Below, in pieces: positions 35,191 to 46,135 of a stretch of DNA of 64,000 nt. Each line of letters starts with the position of its first letter. The first letter of the stretch is position 1. Both the position numbers and the translations under genes were made by a program. The notes below the pieces were generated by a model. The model made no database searches, was not told the origin of the DNA, and saw nothing but the letters and a program-made list of their open reading frames with translations. This DNA comes from Blasia pusilla (taxonomy: Eukaryota > Marchantiophyta > Marchantiopsida > Blasiales): contig CM114272.1 of assembly GCA_050084515.1 (NCBI GenBank), positions 26,722,001 to 26,786,000 of the forward strand, in the 5' to 3' direction.

Positions 35191-37170
35191 ATGTTGGGTC
35201 TAGGAGCAGTGCTTACTCAGAGGGATGACGAGGAGAGGGAGTTCGTTGTGGCTTACGCGAGCCGATCAAACAACATCGCAGAGGCAAAGTACAGCTCCTA
35301 CGAGGGAGAGTGCTTGGCTGCAGTGTGGGCCGTGGCACATTTTAGGTGCTATTTATTCGGCAACCCTTTCACACTTATCACTGATCATCAGCCGTTGAGG
35401 TGGTTGATGGAGTCCGACAAGATTACGGGAAAGCTTGCCAGGTGGGCTCTATTACTACAGGAGTATGAGTTTGAGGTGGTTCATAGGCCAGGTCGGCTGA
35501 ACCAAGATGCGGATGGGTTGAGTCGTAACCCATGTCCGAGTCAGAGAGACCACATAGGAGCTCGATGGCACGGAGAGAGTGATGAGGAGATGGTGCCCGG
35601 TTGGCATGCATCTGCCTATCTTTGTTGGTTGACTATGGCAGTCCAGCCACAGGTGATGACTCCAGTGGTGGGATTGGATGATGAGTCTTTGGATCCGGAG
35701 GTTAGTGAGGAGGCGACAGGTGGTCGTGATATCCATGACGACGTGGAGGTTGTGGAGTTCTTGCGCACTGGCGTCATTGCGAGAACAATGAGTGCTAGGG
35801 AGCAGGATCGGATCCTACAGCGAGCCAAGAGGTTCAGGTGGGAGGGGACTCACATTTTGCGGGTATGGGGAGATGGTAGGATACGAGTGGTACCTCATCC
35901 TTCCCACCGAGCACGTGTAGTACGGCATGTCCATGAGGAGTTGGGACATTTCGGAGTAAAGCGTACTTACAGCTTACTCCAGGTTCAGTATTGGTGGCGC
36001 GGCATGCATACTGGGGTACAACAGTTTGTGGCGAGATGTATGGTATGTGACAGAGTGCGAGCATCCTTCAATGCTCCCACTCCGCAGTTACATCCTTTGC
36101 CGATTATGGGTTTAGGTTATCGGTGGAGTTTAGACTTTGCGGGACCTTTGCCATTGACAGGGCGTCATCATAGGTACGTGTTGGTCATGGTGGAGCATTT
36201 CTCCACGTGGATAGAGTTGGTGTCACTACCAGACAAGGTGAGCGAGGGAACAGCTTATGCGTTTCTAGATCGTGTGCTTAGTCACTTTGGTGCGCCGGCG
36301 GAGGTGTTGACTGACCAAGGTACCGAGTTCAGGGGAGAGTTTCAAACCTTGTGTGATCAGGCATTGATAGATCACCGCACCACGTCCAGGGATCATCCTG
36401 AGGCGGATGGGTTGGCAGAGAGAGTGGTACAGATGGTGAAGAGAGGATTGCGCAAGTATGGCTTGCAGCGGGGACAGTTGAGGGAGTGGGACCTACAGTT
36501 GCCATGGTTGGCTATGGGTTATTGCTTTAGTCGGGAGGCATTCTTGGCGTCATTTTCACCGTACTTTTTGCTCTTTGGGAGAGAGCCAGATTTACGTGCA
36601 ACGATTCGACGTGACATGGCGGAGGTGTTAGATCTTGATGATCCAGATGTGTGGATGCAAGCATGTTCTCAGAGGGCAGAAGTTTTTCGTAGAGTCATGC
36701 ATATGGCCTTTGAGAACTTAGCTATTGCCCAACATAGAGATACATTGAGGTACGCGACCATTCGTGGAGGAGGTTATCGTCCAGGGATTATGAGGTTTCA
36801 TCCTGGAGATTATGTGTATTTACAGCAGACGGCACCCACGACGCTAGATGTCACTGTAGGGCGCACGATCCTATGTGTGCGCGAGGTATTACCGACCGGA
36901 GTCCTCATGTTGGAGGGACGGGATGGTATGGTTTGGAAGGATCATGTGCGCAATTGTGCGCCATGTCATCTTCCGAACGTAGATGGGACGGTGGATCCGA
37001 GCTTGGCAGTGATACCTATAGGCTTGAGGTGTATGTTGTGCGGATCTGCGAGGGGTGCAGCCACCATGTTGGTATGTGATGGTTGTTCTAGAGGGTGGCA
37101 TATGTCATGTCTGACCCCCCCTCTTGATGTGGTTCCCATGGGACGATGGATGTGTCCGAGATGTGTATAG
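35191..37170 (+). CDS. RNase H - integrase - PHD finger region of copy B pol
   Basis: 659 open codons. Residues 1-110 are RNase H (AEAKYSSYEGECLAAVWAV, LITDHQPLRWL). Residues about 245-285 are the integrase HHCC finger (HEELGH, CMVC). The catalytic triad is complete: D in SLDFAGP (about 313), D in LTDQGTEF (about 375) and E in ADGLAERV (about 410). An SH3-like tail follows. Residues 612-659 form a C4HC3 PHD finger (CMLC, CDGC, H-x2-C, CPRC). PHD fingers usually read the H3 N-terminal tail, so it may direct integration, as chromodomains do in chromoviruses. The start is arbitrary: the natural chain begins upstream in RT. Confidence 0.93.
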   Translation: MLGLGAVLTQRDDEEREFVVAYASRSNNIAEAKYSSYEGECLAAVWAVAHFRCYLFGNPFTLITDHQPLRWLMESDKITGKLARWALLLQEYEFEVVHRPGRLNQDADGLSRNPCPSQRDHIGARWHGESDEEMVPGWHASAYLCWLTMAVQPQVMTPVVGLDDESLDPEVSEEATGGRDIHDDVEVVEFLRTGVIARTMSAREQDRILQRAKRFRWEGTHILRVWGDGRIRVVPHPSHRARVVRHVHEELGHFGVKRTYSLLQVQYWWRGMHTGVQQFVARCMVCDRVRASFNAPTPQLHPLPIMGLGYRWSLDFAGPLPLTGRHHRYVLVMVEHFSTWIELVSLPDKVSEGTAYAFLDRVLSHFGAPAEVLTDQGTEFRGEFQTLCDQALIDHRTTSRDHPEADGLAERVVQMVKRGLRKYGLQRGQLREWDLQLPWLAMGYCFSREAFLASFSPYFLLFGREPDLRATIRRDMAEVLDLDDPDVWMQACSQRAEVFRRVMHMAFENLAIAQHRDTLRYATIRGGGYRPGIMRFHPGDYVYLQQTAPTTLDVTVGRTILCVREVLPTGVLMLEGRDGMVWKDHVRNCAPCHLPNVDGTVDPSLAVIPIGLRCMLCGSARGAATMLVCDGCSRGWHMSCLTPPLDVVPMGRWMCPRCV

Positions 37171-37235
37171 GGTAGTAGGTCATGTAAGAGAGATGTGATA
37201 TTTTCTATCTGGAGTTATGGGGATCCAACTGCCAG

Positions 37236-37730
37236 CTAGGGGGGCGGTTGTGTGATCTCCATGTATATGTATGAGTTGATTTTTGTACATGTGTGGATCG
37301 ACCCGTGTGTGGTGAAGATCAGTGTTGTGTGGTGTAGATGTGACGAGTGATGTATGTTGTGTAGCGATATGTATGCGCACGACAGTTGTCACATCTAAGT
37401 AGCCAATAGGCCGAGATCTATCGTGGATGGGCCGTTGGAGCACCTCCCTTGTATGTGTGTGAGCTAAGACTAGGGTGCTAGCGTCCGGATTCCTTGATAG
37501 CACAGGGTGGACGAGGCTCGATATGCCGATGTAGATTGAGGAGTGGAGTTTTAGGCCGGGTGTGCCGTTTTTACTACTCTTTATTTTTGTTGTGTGATCT
37601 CCATGTATATGTATGATTTGATTTTTGTACATGTGTGGATCGACCCGTGTGTGGTGAAGATCGGTGTTGTGTGGTGTAGATGTGACGAGCGATGTATGTT
37701 GTGTAGCGATATGTATGCGCACGACAAACT
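37236..37730 (+). repeat. PPT - Y1 - 2 nt - X2 - Y2 end of copy B, with AACT duplication
   Basis: CTAGGGGGGCGG (37236-37247) is the polypurine tract. Y1 is 37248-37384 (TTGTGTGATCTCC to GCACGACA). GT (37385-37386) follows. X2 is 37387-37588 (TGTCACATCTAAG to TTATTTTT). Y2 is 37590-37726, again ending GCACGACA, then AACT. In an ordinary LTR element the sequence after the PPT would be one LTR with an identical copy at the 5' end. Here the 5' end has X only. Confidence 0.9.
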
Positions 37731-38999
37731 TCTTGTGAATTCAACCCTTGAGCAAAGAAGAAGTTTTTTGCCTCTCGATTCTGGAGATCAATGGCTATTT
37801 CGTGGATGAGATCTCCTTGATCCTACATGTCAATGAACCAGACCAACCACGCTCGCATTGCCCAATCAATCCTCCGCTGGCGAGCGATTTCTGCTTGAAC
37901 CACCCCGTCTATGTTCACTTCAGGGTTATAGTTCGATGGGGGGCCTACGATGTCCCAAATTGAAAGTGGAATTTCCTTGCTCTTGGGTTAATTTGCAATA
38001 AGTGGGTGGTGCATTGCCATAAGGAGCGCGGAAAGATATGCCAAAAAGGTGATAGAGTCTTCCTGACCAAGCTTGTCTACAAGTTTGACACTTGTGAGTT
38101 TAGAAGCATGGCCTTTTGAAGACAATGTGGATGCCAATAACAAGCTTTATATTTTCCTGTCACATAGCAACCTTCTACAGCAATGGGGTTGAAGCAGATT
38201 ATGCATTTGGGCTAGTTTTTTGGAGTGAGGGCCCCTCCTTCATATATTGCAATTGCCTTCATCCAATCCGGAAGATGTTGCACTTGTAGGTCGTATGTAC
38301 GACCTACATAGAGGTCATTCAAACCATCTCGTCTATCCTCCGCCCCCATCTGTACTTGCCCTTCATATCCACTCTCGTCTTGTATATATTCTTCACCAAG
38401 AAGATTTATTCTTTGACCACCCAAGGAAGATAATATGGCTCTAAGGCTCCTTGACAATCCACCTTGCTAATAATGGCGTGACGACGCTCGTGGTGATGAA
38501 GCTTCCACTCTTGCTCGTTTAAAGTGGTCCCGTGGGGTTCTACTATCTTCTTCTCTTGGTCTTTTATCTCTTCTCAAAGATCCCTCATCCACATGGCCAT
38601 ACTGGACCTCCATATCCTTCATCAACTCCGTGACTTTGAGTTGAACAAATACCTTGCTTACTAACTTCCTCTTCCTCTTGGGGAGGTGTTCGTATTTTCA
38701 GACGCTATTGAATAAAGCCAAATCATTTTCCACTCATTCTCTTCCACTTTCCTTGCAAATTGTCCAATCGCACGCTCCGGCCATTTCAGCCGCGACTTCT
38801 TGAACTCTCCTTTCAAAACTTGTGGGTCAATGGCGCTATCCAAGTTCGCCTTCAACTCATCTTCCGTGACAAATTGCGAGACCGTTTTCTTGTTCACCTT
38901 GGGAGGGACCTGTGGTGTCGGTGTATCGAGGGGTTCTTCCCCTCTTCCATCGTCTTGATTGTCGTGAGGGCTACGGTCTTCATGAGGTGGCAACTCCAT
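37727..38999 (-). pseudogene. 5' part of the minus-strand gene split by copy B
   Basis: Frame 38999-38661 (MELPPHEDRSPHDNQDDGRG start) is followed by 38457-38212 (PDWMKAIAIYEGGALTPKN). A Cys/His-rich stretch near 38100-38210 follows (CIICFNP, then C-x-WHPHC). Nearest the insertion is IHEIAIDLQNREAKNFFFAQ. Stops and frame changes occur between blocks, so introns or decay are involved. The family was not recognised; the Cys/His cluster may be a zinc-binding fold. Confidence 0.5.
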
Positions 39000-39000
39000 C

Positions 39001-39706
39001 TTGTCTTTTATCGAAATACAAAAAGAAAGGTGATTTATAAATGATTACAATAATAGTTATACGATGGCACACGATATATCCGCACATCAGGACCTGTATT
39101 TTTGGCAAAGACTACATATCAGAGATTTTGGACAGTAAATTTTGAGATGGAGAGAGAGTGAGCTAGTTGAGGCAATGGAGCTTAAAATAACTATTGGAAC
39201 AATGCAACTTAAAATCAACTAGGGGATAGTGATCAGAAACAAGAAAGTGTTTGATGAAAATCCATTCTCCACTTTTTGTAACTTATATGTTAATAATGCG
39301 CGTATGCATGGATGCTAACAAGTTGAATGTTCTAGTTTAGGGTGTTTTGTTCAATGGCATAAACACAAATTGCAAACTCACACAAAATCCATCATAAAAT
39401 CCATTACATAGTATAATATCATAGCAGGCACACAAACCAGGAATGCATTGTGTGTGGGGATCTAGTTTAGGTTGATAAATCACAAACTTGGTATACTAGG
39501 CAATGGGAGCTAATTTGGTAATAGTATGATGAGATTTAAATGCATAAGAGTTAAGAAACAACTTTTAAACATCTTAGCAATGAACAACATGAACCGAAGT
39601 TGCCCTGCCCCTTCAAACATAAAACCAGAAGATAGGGCAAATGAAATAAATGTGGCCACCAATCCCCTAAAATGAGATCGAAACAAAGTAATTTTTTATA
39701 ATTCTT
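39001..39706. other. AT-rich intergenic DNA, no gene recognised
   Basis: No convincing frame, repeat or transposon end seen between the minus-strand gene remnant and the plus-strand CACTA fragment. Confidence 0.5.
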
Positions 39707-40472
39707 GTGTGCATGAGGATTCAATCATGTGTCCTTCAAGATGCTAGGGAAAAACATGGGAAGGTGGATGAAGTGCTATTGGCCTTGTCAATTCCTCCGC
39801 CACCAAAAGTTCTATCATACAAGTCTATGAAGGCTTATGGCAATCACTGTAGGGTAGAGGGAGAGGGTGGATATAATGCATATTCCACCTACGATAGTGG
39901 AATTGGATATGTAATCTTGGATGAGGAAAATGATGATCAGAACTCTACTTATTCATACGTGGGAGTTTTGGTTGATATAATTGTACTTGATTATGGGATT
40001 GTTCATCAACTTGTGATTTTAATGCAAGGGAGGTGGATGAGGGCAGATTGGAATTCATGGATGCCATCCATGAAAAATGACGGTGAAGGGTTCCTACTTG
40101 TAAGCCTTAGATCTTGTGAACCTATCAACCACCAACCCTTTGTATTCCCATCTCAAGTTGAAGAAGTATTTTCTGGAGATGCTAATGAAGGAAGTGGATG
40201 GAAGGTTTTTTTTAGAAAAGAGGCTATATCTCATCGAGTTATTTCTGATACATATGACGGTGGAAACCCTGACGGAGGACATTCTGTCGGCCTTGATCAG
40301 ATATAAACTCTATCAGGAAGGATGCCACCAGAAAACTACCTTGGTGCCATAGAGCTCACAGACGAAGAGGTGGTGACAACAAATAGAGATTGTAATGATG
40401 TTCCTATCATCCATGTGTCCACATAATTGCTTTCTGAAGAAGAGAGCTCTCAAGAGGATGATGAGATTTAAA
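39707..40472 (+). pseudogene. CACTA transposase C-terminal region (DUF4216-like)
   Basis: The 199-residue frame contains VGVLVDIIVLDYGIVHQLVI, RWMRADWNSW, FLLVSLRS and PFVFPSQVEEVFSGD, then GWKVFFRKEA. This is the DUF4216 pattern found after TNP2 in plant CACTA transposases. A frame change near 40310 leads to a short acidic tail that stops near 40470. Its strand is opposite to the TNP2 part at 42390-44850, so the fragments are rearranged or come from two elements. Confidence 0.75.
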
Positions 40473-40608
40473 TTTTGGAACTCTTATAAAGTTTTGATGT
40501 TGATATGGTTTACTTTGAAGAGTGAGTCAAAAGTCGTGGTTATGGTTTAGCCTTTGTGTGAGATGTTGGCATTTTTTCAATCGTGCATAGAAGCTCTCTT
40601 GATTAAAG

Positions 40609-42101
40609 TCCTTGATAACATTTTTCAATAGAACCTTTCAAAATAGATGGGGGTCCATATGCCTCAACCGGTAGTACAATAGGTGGTAAGGGGGGACTTC
40701 TTTTAGGCCTTGAGGCCATAGATAAGAGTAATAGTTCAAGTCTTTGCAGATCTATGATATCTGGGAATGTCCCAGATTTGAGTACATCTAGGGAGAGGGC
40801 ATATCTCAACAAAAATGTGGTGGTTTATGATTTGAGTACACAAGGGCAAGAAACATCAAAGTGTTTTGAAAGAGAGGATATGACTTATGAGAGGGAAAAA
40901 TCACCTCTGCATATGACAATGGAGGCATAAGGTGAAGGCAATGAAAATTGTAGGGAGCTTAATACGTCCACCAACATTTCAAACTTTGAGTTATCTGAAA
41001 GTGGTGATGGATTTGAGAGTCAAGACCTTGAGGACAAGGATCTTCATGCTCTACTCCCAATTGAACAAGAACAAGCACAGAAGATAAAGGAAAACAAAAG
41101 AAGGGCAGCACATATTCTTGGTGCAATTTCCCCGCAGTAAGTAGTTCTCTACCTTGCATGATATGGGAATTTCATTAATATTGCATGGCTTTCCATTCCT
41201 TCTTCCATATAGTTAAATTGTTTTTAGAAAATGCATTGGATGATGTTACATTGATGATTGATGATGCCGTCATTGTTTTTTCTAAGGCTAATACCTGCAA
41301 AGCCGTCCAAGAAAGCTGGTGTGTCTAGAGCAGTAGTGACAGAAGTAGTGGAAAAGCGACAAAGTTCACGATTTACATCAAAGGTTGTGGAAAGGGTGCC
41401 TCCAATGGTTGAAAGCCAAAAGGATAATAAAATGAGAGATCCATATTACATGCCAAATGAAGATTCAGAATATCACAATGATAAGGAGGGAGATACATCA
41501 CATCCTCTGTTCGTGAATCAAGATAATGGGCCAACCAACCAGCCGACCCAACTTTAGAGGGTAACAATATTGAAATATTGTGAACCATATTCATCAAAAT
41601 TAAATGTGGGATATATGGTAAATAAATGATTATTTCTTGTTCCATGTAATCATTGAGCATACACTAAATTATCTCATTCTTTCACATGTTCAAGGTTTGG
41701 GAGGGAGAGAATCGTTGGATTCACATGCCAGATATAAATCTTCTGATTCAGGTCACCGTGGGAGATCATACATGAGTTGGCAATATCCTCCGTGGGCATA
41801 TGGGAGCAAGGTGGTACACTGATGAGCGTGAACCGCCAATGTATGATCATGGTCCACCTAGCTCGTATAGGTTGCCCCAACCCCCCCCCGACAAAAGTGG
41901 GGCCACCAAAATCCTACTATACATATGACTGTCCAAGTCTAATGGGTTGGTGGCATGCCTTGGTCACAACCTCGAGTTTGGCCTAATGCCAAATGGGATC
42001 CTCACACACAAACATTGACTTTGATGGGGAGTCAACAAAAATGGGGTCCCAACCAACCTAGTTCATCTAGCCAACCATGGGCAAGTCTAAATGTATAATT
42101 G
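40609..42101 (+). pseudogene. Second CACTA-associated or host ORF, spliced, Trp/Pro-rich end
   Basis: An exon-like frame (about 40640-41136) ends at a GTAAGT donor. The 41287 acceptor restores phase and gives PKQ-type joining into AKPSKKAGVSRAVV and onward to a stop at 41557. A further block (41697-42101) gives SWQYPPWAYG and WPNAKWDPHTQT, rich in Trp and Pro. In-frame stops (TAA 40928, TAG 41555) suggest decay. The product is unknown; CACTA elements often carry a second ORF. Confidence 0.45.
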
Positions 42102-42389
42102 TCAACCTGCTTTGCATATATGTGATCAGCTTCTATGAAATTTCATTCTGATGAAACCTGGTATCTTGTTTTTATTTATGAATGTGAAAGTGTTGTTTAT
42201 TTGGCTCATGGTTCATGTTTTTTTTTCCTTCAGAATCTAGAGTGATAGTCCATGGTTCTTGTCATTAGTGTTGTCAAAGAATATAAGAGTGACTTTCACT
42301 CATTTTGCTTTTGTCATCTTACATAGTGCAAAACACTTCTCATTGAGGCATGGTGAGAAATGTTAGAGTGGCATTTATATTGTGAACAA

Positions 42390-44850
42390 CTTAATTCTAA
42401 TTGTGGATTTCAAGTCTTTCTTACTTTCAGTTTCCATGTGTTGATAGGATGGAGCGTGGTGCCCTCTACCTTCTTATCCAACGTCGACACCTTCCAAGAC
42501 TTCCTTCCTTCCTTCTCCTTTCTTCTCCGAAGAGTCCCAAACTCTTCTTTGTACAACATTAAATTCTTGCATGTACTCAGTAATGAAACCAAGTGTCTCA
42601 TCTAATATGTACCCTTTTGCCATATAAGCTTCAGTATAGCCCGCGACCTGATGTAACCTTTCAAAATGCCCAAGTACCTCTCAATTGGATACATTCATCG
42701 ACAAGCAATTGGGCCGCAAATTTCTAACTCCTCCACTAAATGGACCATCAAATGAGTCATAATATCCAAGAATGAAGGAGGGAATCGAAATGAATCTCCA
42801 TAAGACATGAGGTGGTTGCAACATCCTCTTTCAAGGATAACTCTATAGGGACACGTGTTTTTACAATAAGTTGACAAAAGGTGAGTGACATACGATTTTC
42901 ATTCTCACAGGGGACTTCATAAGATCCTGCAAACAGTACGACAATAATTGTTACATGAAGATGTGCAAGTTATGAGACTTCAAACTTCTAAAATTCTTCC
43001 GTAGTATATATTTTTGTAGTGCACTCGCGTACCCAATAGGGACTTTCGAGGCTTTCCACTCTATAATAGAATACTTTGATCTCCTCTACAATTAATACAT
43101 AATCTGCTCTTGCAGGTTTAAGTTTATCTGGTGCTCTACTCGAGTGGGATTGGAGCCATAGATAGGGACTGATTCCCCAAACTTTCATATCTTGTCTAAC
43201 TTGATCAGAGTCTTTCTTCGGAATACCGTAAATAATTTTTAGTGTATTAACAACAAGGTTTTTCTCACAATGCATCAAGTCCAATATATGTCAAATCTGT
43301 AAATCCTAAAAAAAGGAATTTTGGGCTATCCATGAAAGTTTCAATCGAGCTTAACTCTGAATACTACTCTTCGACAATATAGAAGTTGAGCATATATTCA
43401 AAGAGCTAAGCCTAGCCCAAACAACATGGCAAGGAAAAAAAGTGCTTACCTTCCAATACGGCAAGTCATAGAGAATACTCCTTCTTTGGACGCCGTACTC
43501 TTTATAAGGATCTACAAGAGGAGTTTCACCTCTTCTTTGACTTGTTCTCGAATTACCATTGTGAAACCTCTTCAACTCAGCCCACTCAAAAAAAATGTGC
43601 TTACTACTTGCTTTGGAGCTGCACGTGTGTCAATCTTTCGATTAAAAAGATATGCTAGTCGACTTCTCCTACAAGGATGAGACCAAACTTTGTAACGTCG
43701 TTGTCCTTGAGATGTAAGCTTGTGCAAGGGCTTAGAGTAGTATGATTATACTTTTGGTCCACAAAATGAGTAGCCCAATAAACCTTTTGTGGTTTGACGT
43801 GATACCACACCAAACCCTGGATAGTCTAAAATAGTCAAAATGATCATATCTCTAAGTAGGAACTAGCGTTGTCCTTCTGATTGAGTAATATCATATGCCA
43901 AAACTCCCTTCTAGAGAATATGCAACTCCTCAATTAACGGAGAAAGATAAACATCTAGATTACCAGATGTTATTGACTCCTTCCCATGAATTATGATAAC
44001 TAATTGAAGAAAAAACTTGTTGGTGCATAACCAAGGGGGCAAGTTGTAATCATCTAGAATCATTGGCCAAGTTGACCATACATTATTCTTGTGGCTAAAT
44101 AGATTTAATCCATCTAAAGCCAAACCTAGTCAAAAATTGCGTGGCTCCCTCATAAACTCATGTCACTTTTCATCGATATCTTTCCATTGGTTGGAATCCC
44201 CTAGATGCTTAACTTTCCCATCTGAACTTTTTTTTTTTGGTCCAAGTCCTTAACTCATAAATGGACTTACATGAATACATCCATTTCAGTCTAGGAATAA
44301 TTGGGAAGTGCGCCATAATAATTTGGGACCATATTATCTTTGGGCAGTATCTGCCTCCGTATGAAACTCAAGAGCTCATCTACAGTTATATTTGAAACAT
44401 TATGAGTACCACACTTTGTTCAAGAATAACATGGTGAAAGCTAAGATACTTGCCTGACTATCTTGGAAGAGGGGTTGACATGCTTCATTTAAAGCATTTC
44501 AATCAGCCACAAAATCCTCATTTACATGGTTATGTGCCGAGTCATCAATTCCAATCTCAGAAGAATCCCCATCATCAAATCCTTTGTTTGCAGATGGATT
44601 AACATGAGGCTCATGTTCATCCCCGTTTGCTTCATGATAATGGTGAAAACCTTCAGTAATCATCCTAGAGATCTCCAAACCTTGATCAATTTCATTTTGA
44701 GAGCTTGGCTCATCCTCATGTCGAGAAACTGTAGCATCTATACTGCTTTCTCTTATGATTGCATCATGCTCTAAATACAGAGGCTCTCCACTTTTCATCA
44801 GATGAATCATAATCATATGTGTTTTTCCAAAATCCATTTGGAGGATATTG
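42390..44850 (-). pseudogene. CACTA (En/Spm) TNP2-type transposase remnant
   Basis: Reading right to left: an acidic N terminus (44837-44499), then ALDGLNLFS with STWPMILDDYNLPPWLC and IDVYLSPLIEEL-like text (44123-43911). LPYWKVSTFF (about 43450) and DLMHCEKNLVVNTL (about 43280) come next, then the DUF4218 block FPPSFLDIMTHLMVHLVEEL (about 42750) and a tail to about 42400. The blocks follow TNP2 order. Frame changes between them show that it is dead. Terminal CACTA inverted repeats were not found. Confidence 0.85.
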
Positions 44851-45149
44851 TTTGTATTGAATGAGATGTTTTTTCTACTACATGTAGAAGTCTAATTTTC
44901 ATTCCTTTACACTCATTGCAAGAGCACCTAATATTTTTCAAATGAGGAGTTCTTGCAGCATCCTTCCCTCTTCTCCAAAGCTTCTCGTCACGTTCAATAA
45001 TCCGTGTAGGATGAGCTAGTCATTTCCTTTCCATTTTTTTTCATTCTACCAAGCCACAACAATCTGGGAAAAGAATGAACACTTTGCGGCCAAAGATGTA
45101 CATATATATATGATCATGACATAACATCAACAAAAGAACAACCCAAAAG

Positions 45150-45955
45150 TTATTGTTCTTTGTAGAAGAACGAGAACTTGGATCTAGTACCCACTATAAT
45201 GACTTTAGAATTCTCCATATTAACCTCCATCTGATTATGGGTACAAAAACTTGCCAAAGTGTTGAGGTGTTTTTGTAAACTAATGCCATCACGTGCTAAT
45301 AATATATTATCATGTGCATAGAATAAAACTTTGATGAAAAATTCTCCAAGCTTGGCACCTTCACTGTCACATTCCTCCAACCACTTTTCAATATCATCTA
45401 TAAAAATTCCAAATAGAGTAGGAGAGAGAGGGCAACCTTGAATGACTCAGATAGTACTCAAGATCTCTTGATTTTGTGAACCTTTGATCTTGGCTCGAAC
45501 ATAATGGTACAACATGGCCAAGGCAGTTGGGAGATTTTGTGGTACTCCAATGGCTTGCAACCTATCCTATAATAGCTTACGAGGTATTGTATCAAAAGCT
45601 TTTTGAAATCGATGAAACCGCAAAATAAAGTTTTCCCATTGCCCTTAGGTTTCTCCCATAAAACACGTAAGGCCAGGATATGGTCGATGGTGTTGTATGT
45701 TGGACGAAAACCAGCTTGGACTTGTGCTCTCTTTTGGAAAGACTTTGTCCATGCACTCAACTTTAACTCCACCAATTTCCCAAACAACTTGGCAAAAACA
45801 CTACCCACCAAGATAGTGCCGTAGTTTGTCACCAAATCCTTCCTTCTTGAGTTGTGAATAGGAATAATCTCTCGTAGCGACAAAGTAGAAGGAAAACCAT
45901 CGATATATGTAAGTAAGCTATGTCTTTCAATAAAAGAATGAGTTGGGTTTAACAT
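45150..45955 (-). pseudogene. LINE-type reverse transcriptase remnant
   Basis: Frame 45955-45458 carries the fingers/palm blocks of a non-LTR RT: YGTILVGSVFAKLFGKLVEL, QAGFRPTYNTIDHILALR and GFIDFKKL. Frame 45380-45150 continues with VLFYAHDNILLA, where YADD is expected, so a catalytic Asp is replaced by His. It then reads LNTLASFCTHNQMEVNMENS. Endonuclease and 3' tail were not seen. A retroelement X-Y fragment abuts its 5' side. Confidence 0.8.
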
Positions 45956-46135
45956 GAGAGAGACATTGAGTATATGAGAGATTTGATTCGACTTCCATTT
46001 GATTAGAGATATTTTAATTGGTACATTGATTGTCTATGTTTGTATGTGCCACGTTTGAATATGATATAATATGTTTGTGTATGTGGAGATAGTGATAATG
46101 ATGTATGATGTATAATGATGTGTATGCGCATGATA
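45935..46135 (+). repeat. Truncated X-Y terminal unit of the retroelement family
   Basis: 45935-46002 resembles the last part of the solo unit's X (GGTTTAACATGAGAGAGA against GGTTTGACATGAGAGAGA). 46003-46135 is a diverged Y, from TTAGAGATATTTT to GCGCATGATA. The 5' part of X is missing. Confidence 0.65.

Larger units (their letters stand above)
29130..37726 (+). mobile_element. Ty3-type retroelement copy B with split direct repeats, MTase and PHD
   Basis: The unit is 8,597 bp. It runs X1 (29130-29331), leader, gag, protease, methyltransferase, RT, RNase H, integrase, PHD, polypurine tract, Y1, 2 nt, X2, Y2. It starts TGTCAC and ends CGACA. AACT flanks it on both sides (29126-29129, 37727-37730). 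X1 and X2 differ at 4 of 202 positions and Y1 and Y2 at 3 of 137 by my count, so the insertion is not old. No Y precedes X1 and no tRNA primer-binding site was recognised after it. Stops in gag, MTase and RT make the copy non-autonomous; the last 659 codons are open. Confidence 0.9.

Noticed and set aside
29130-37726. Ordinary LTR retrotransposon with a 340-bp LTR (37387-37726)
   Set aside because: The 5' end matches only the first 202 bp (X). The last 137 bp (Y) are absent there and instead occur directly after the polypurine tract.
37387-37726. X2-Y2 as a separate solo insertion next to copy B
   Set aside because: Its flanks (CAGT and AACT) are not a duplication, whereas AACT flanks the whole X1-to-Y2 unit, and copy C has the same order.
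29130-37726. A true DIRS/Ngaro element
   Set aside because: No tyrosine recombinase is present; pol carries an HHCC-DDE integrase and the insertion made a 4-bp duplication.
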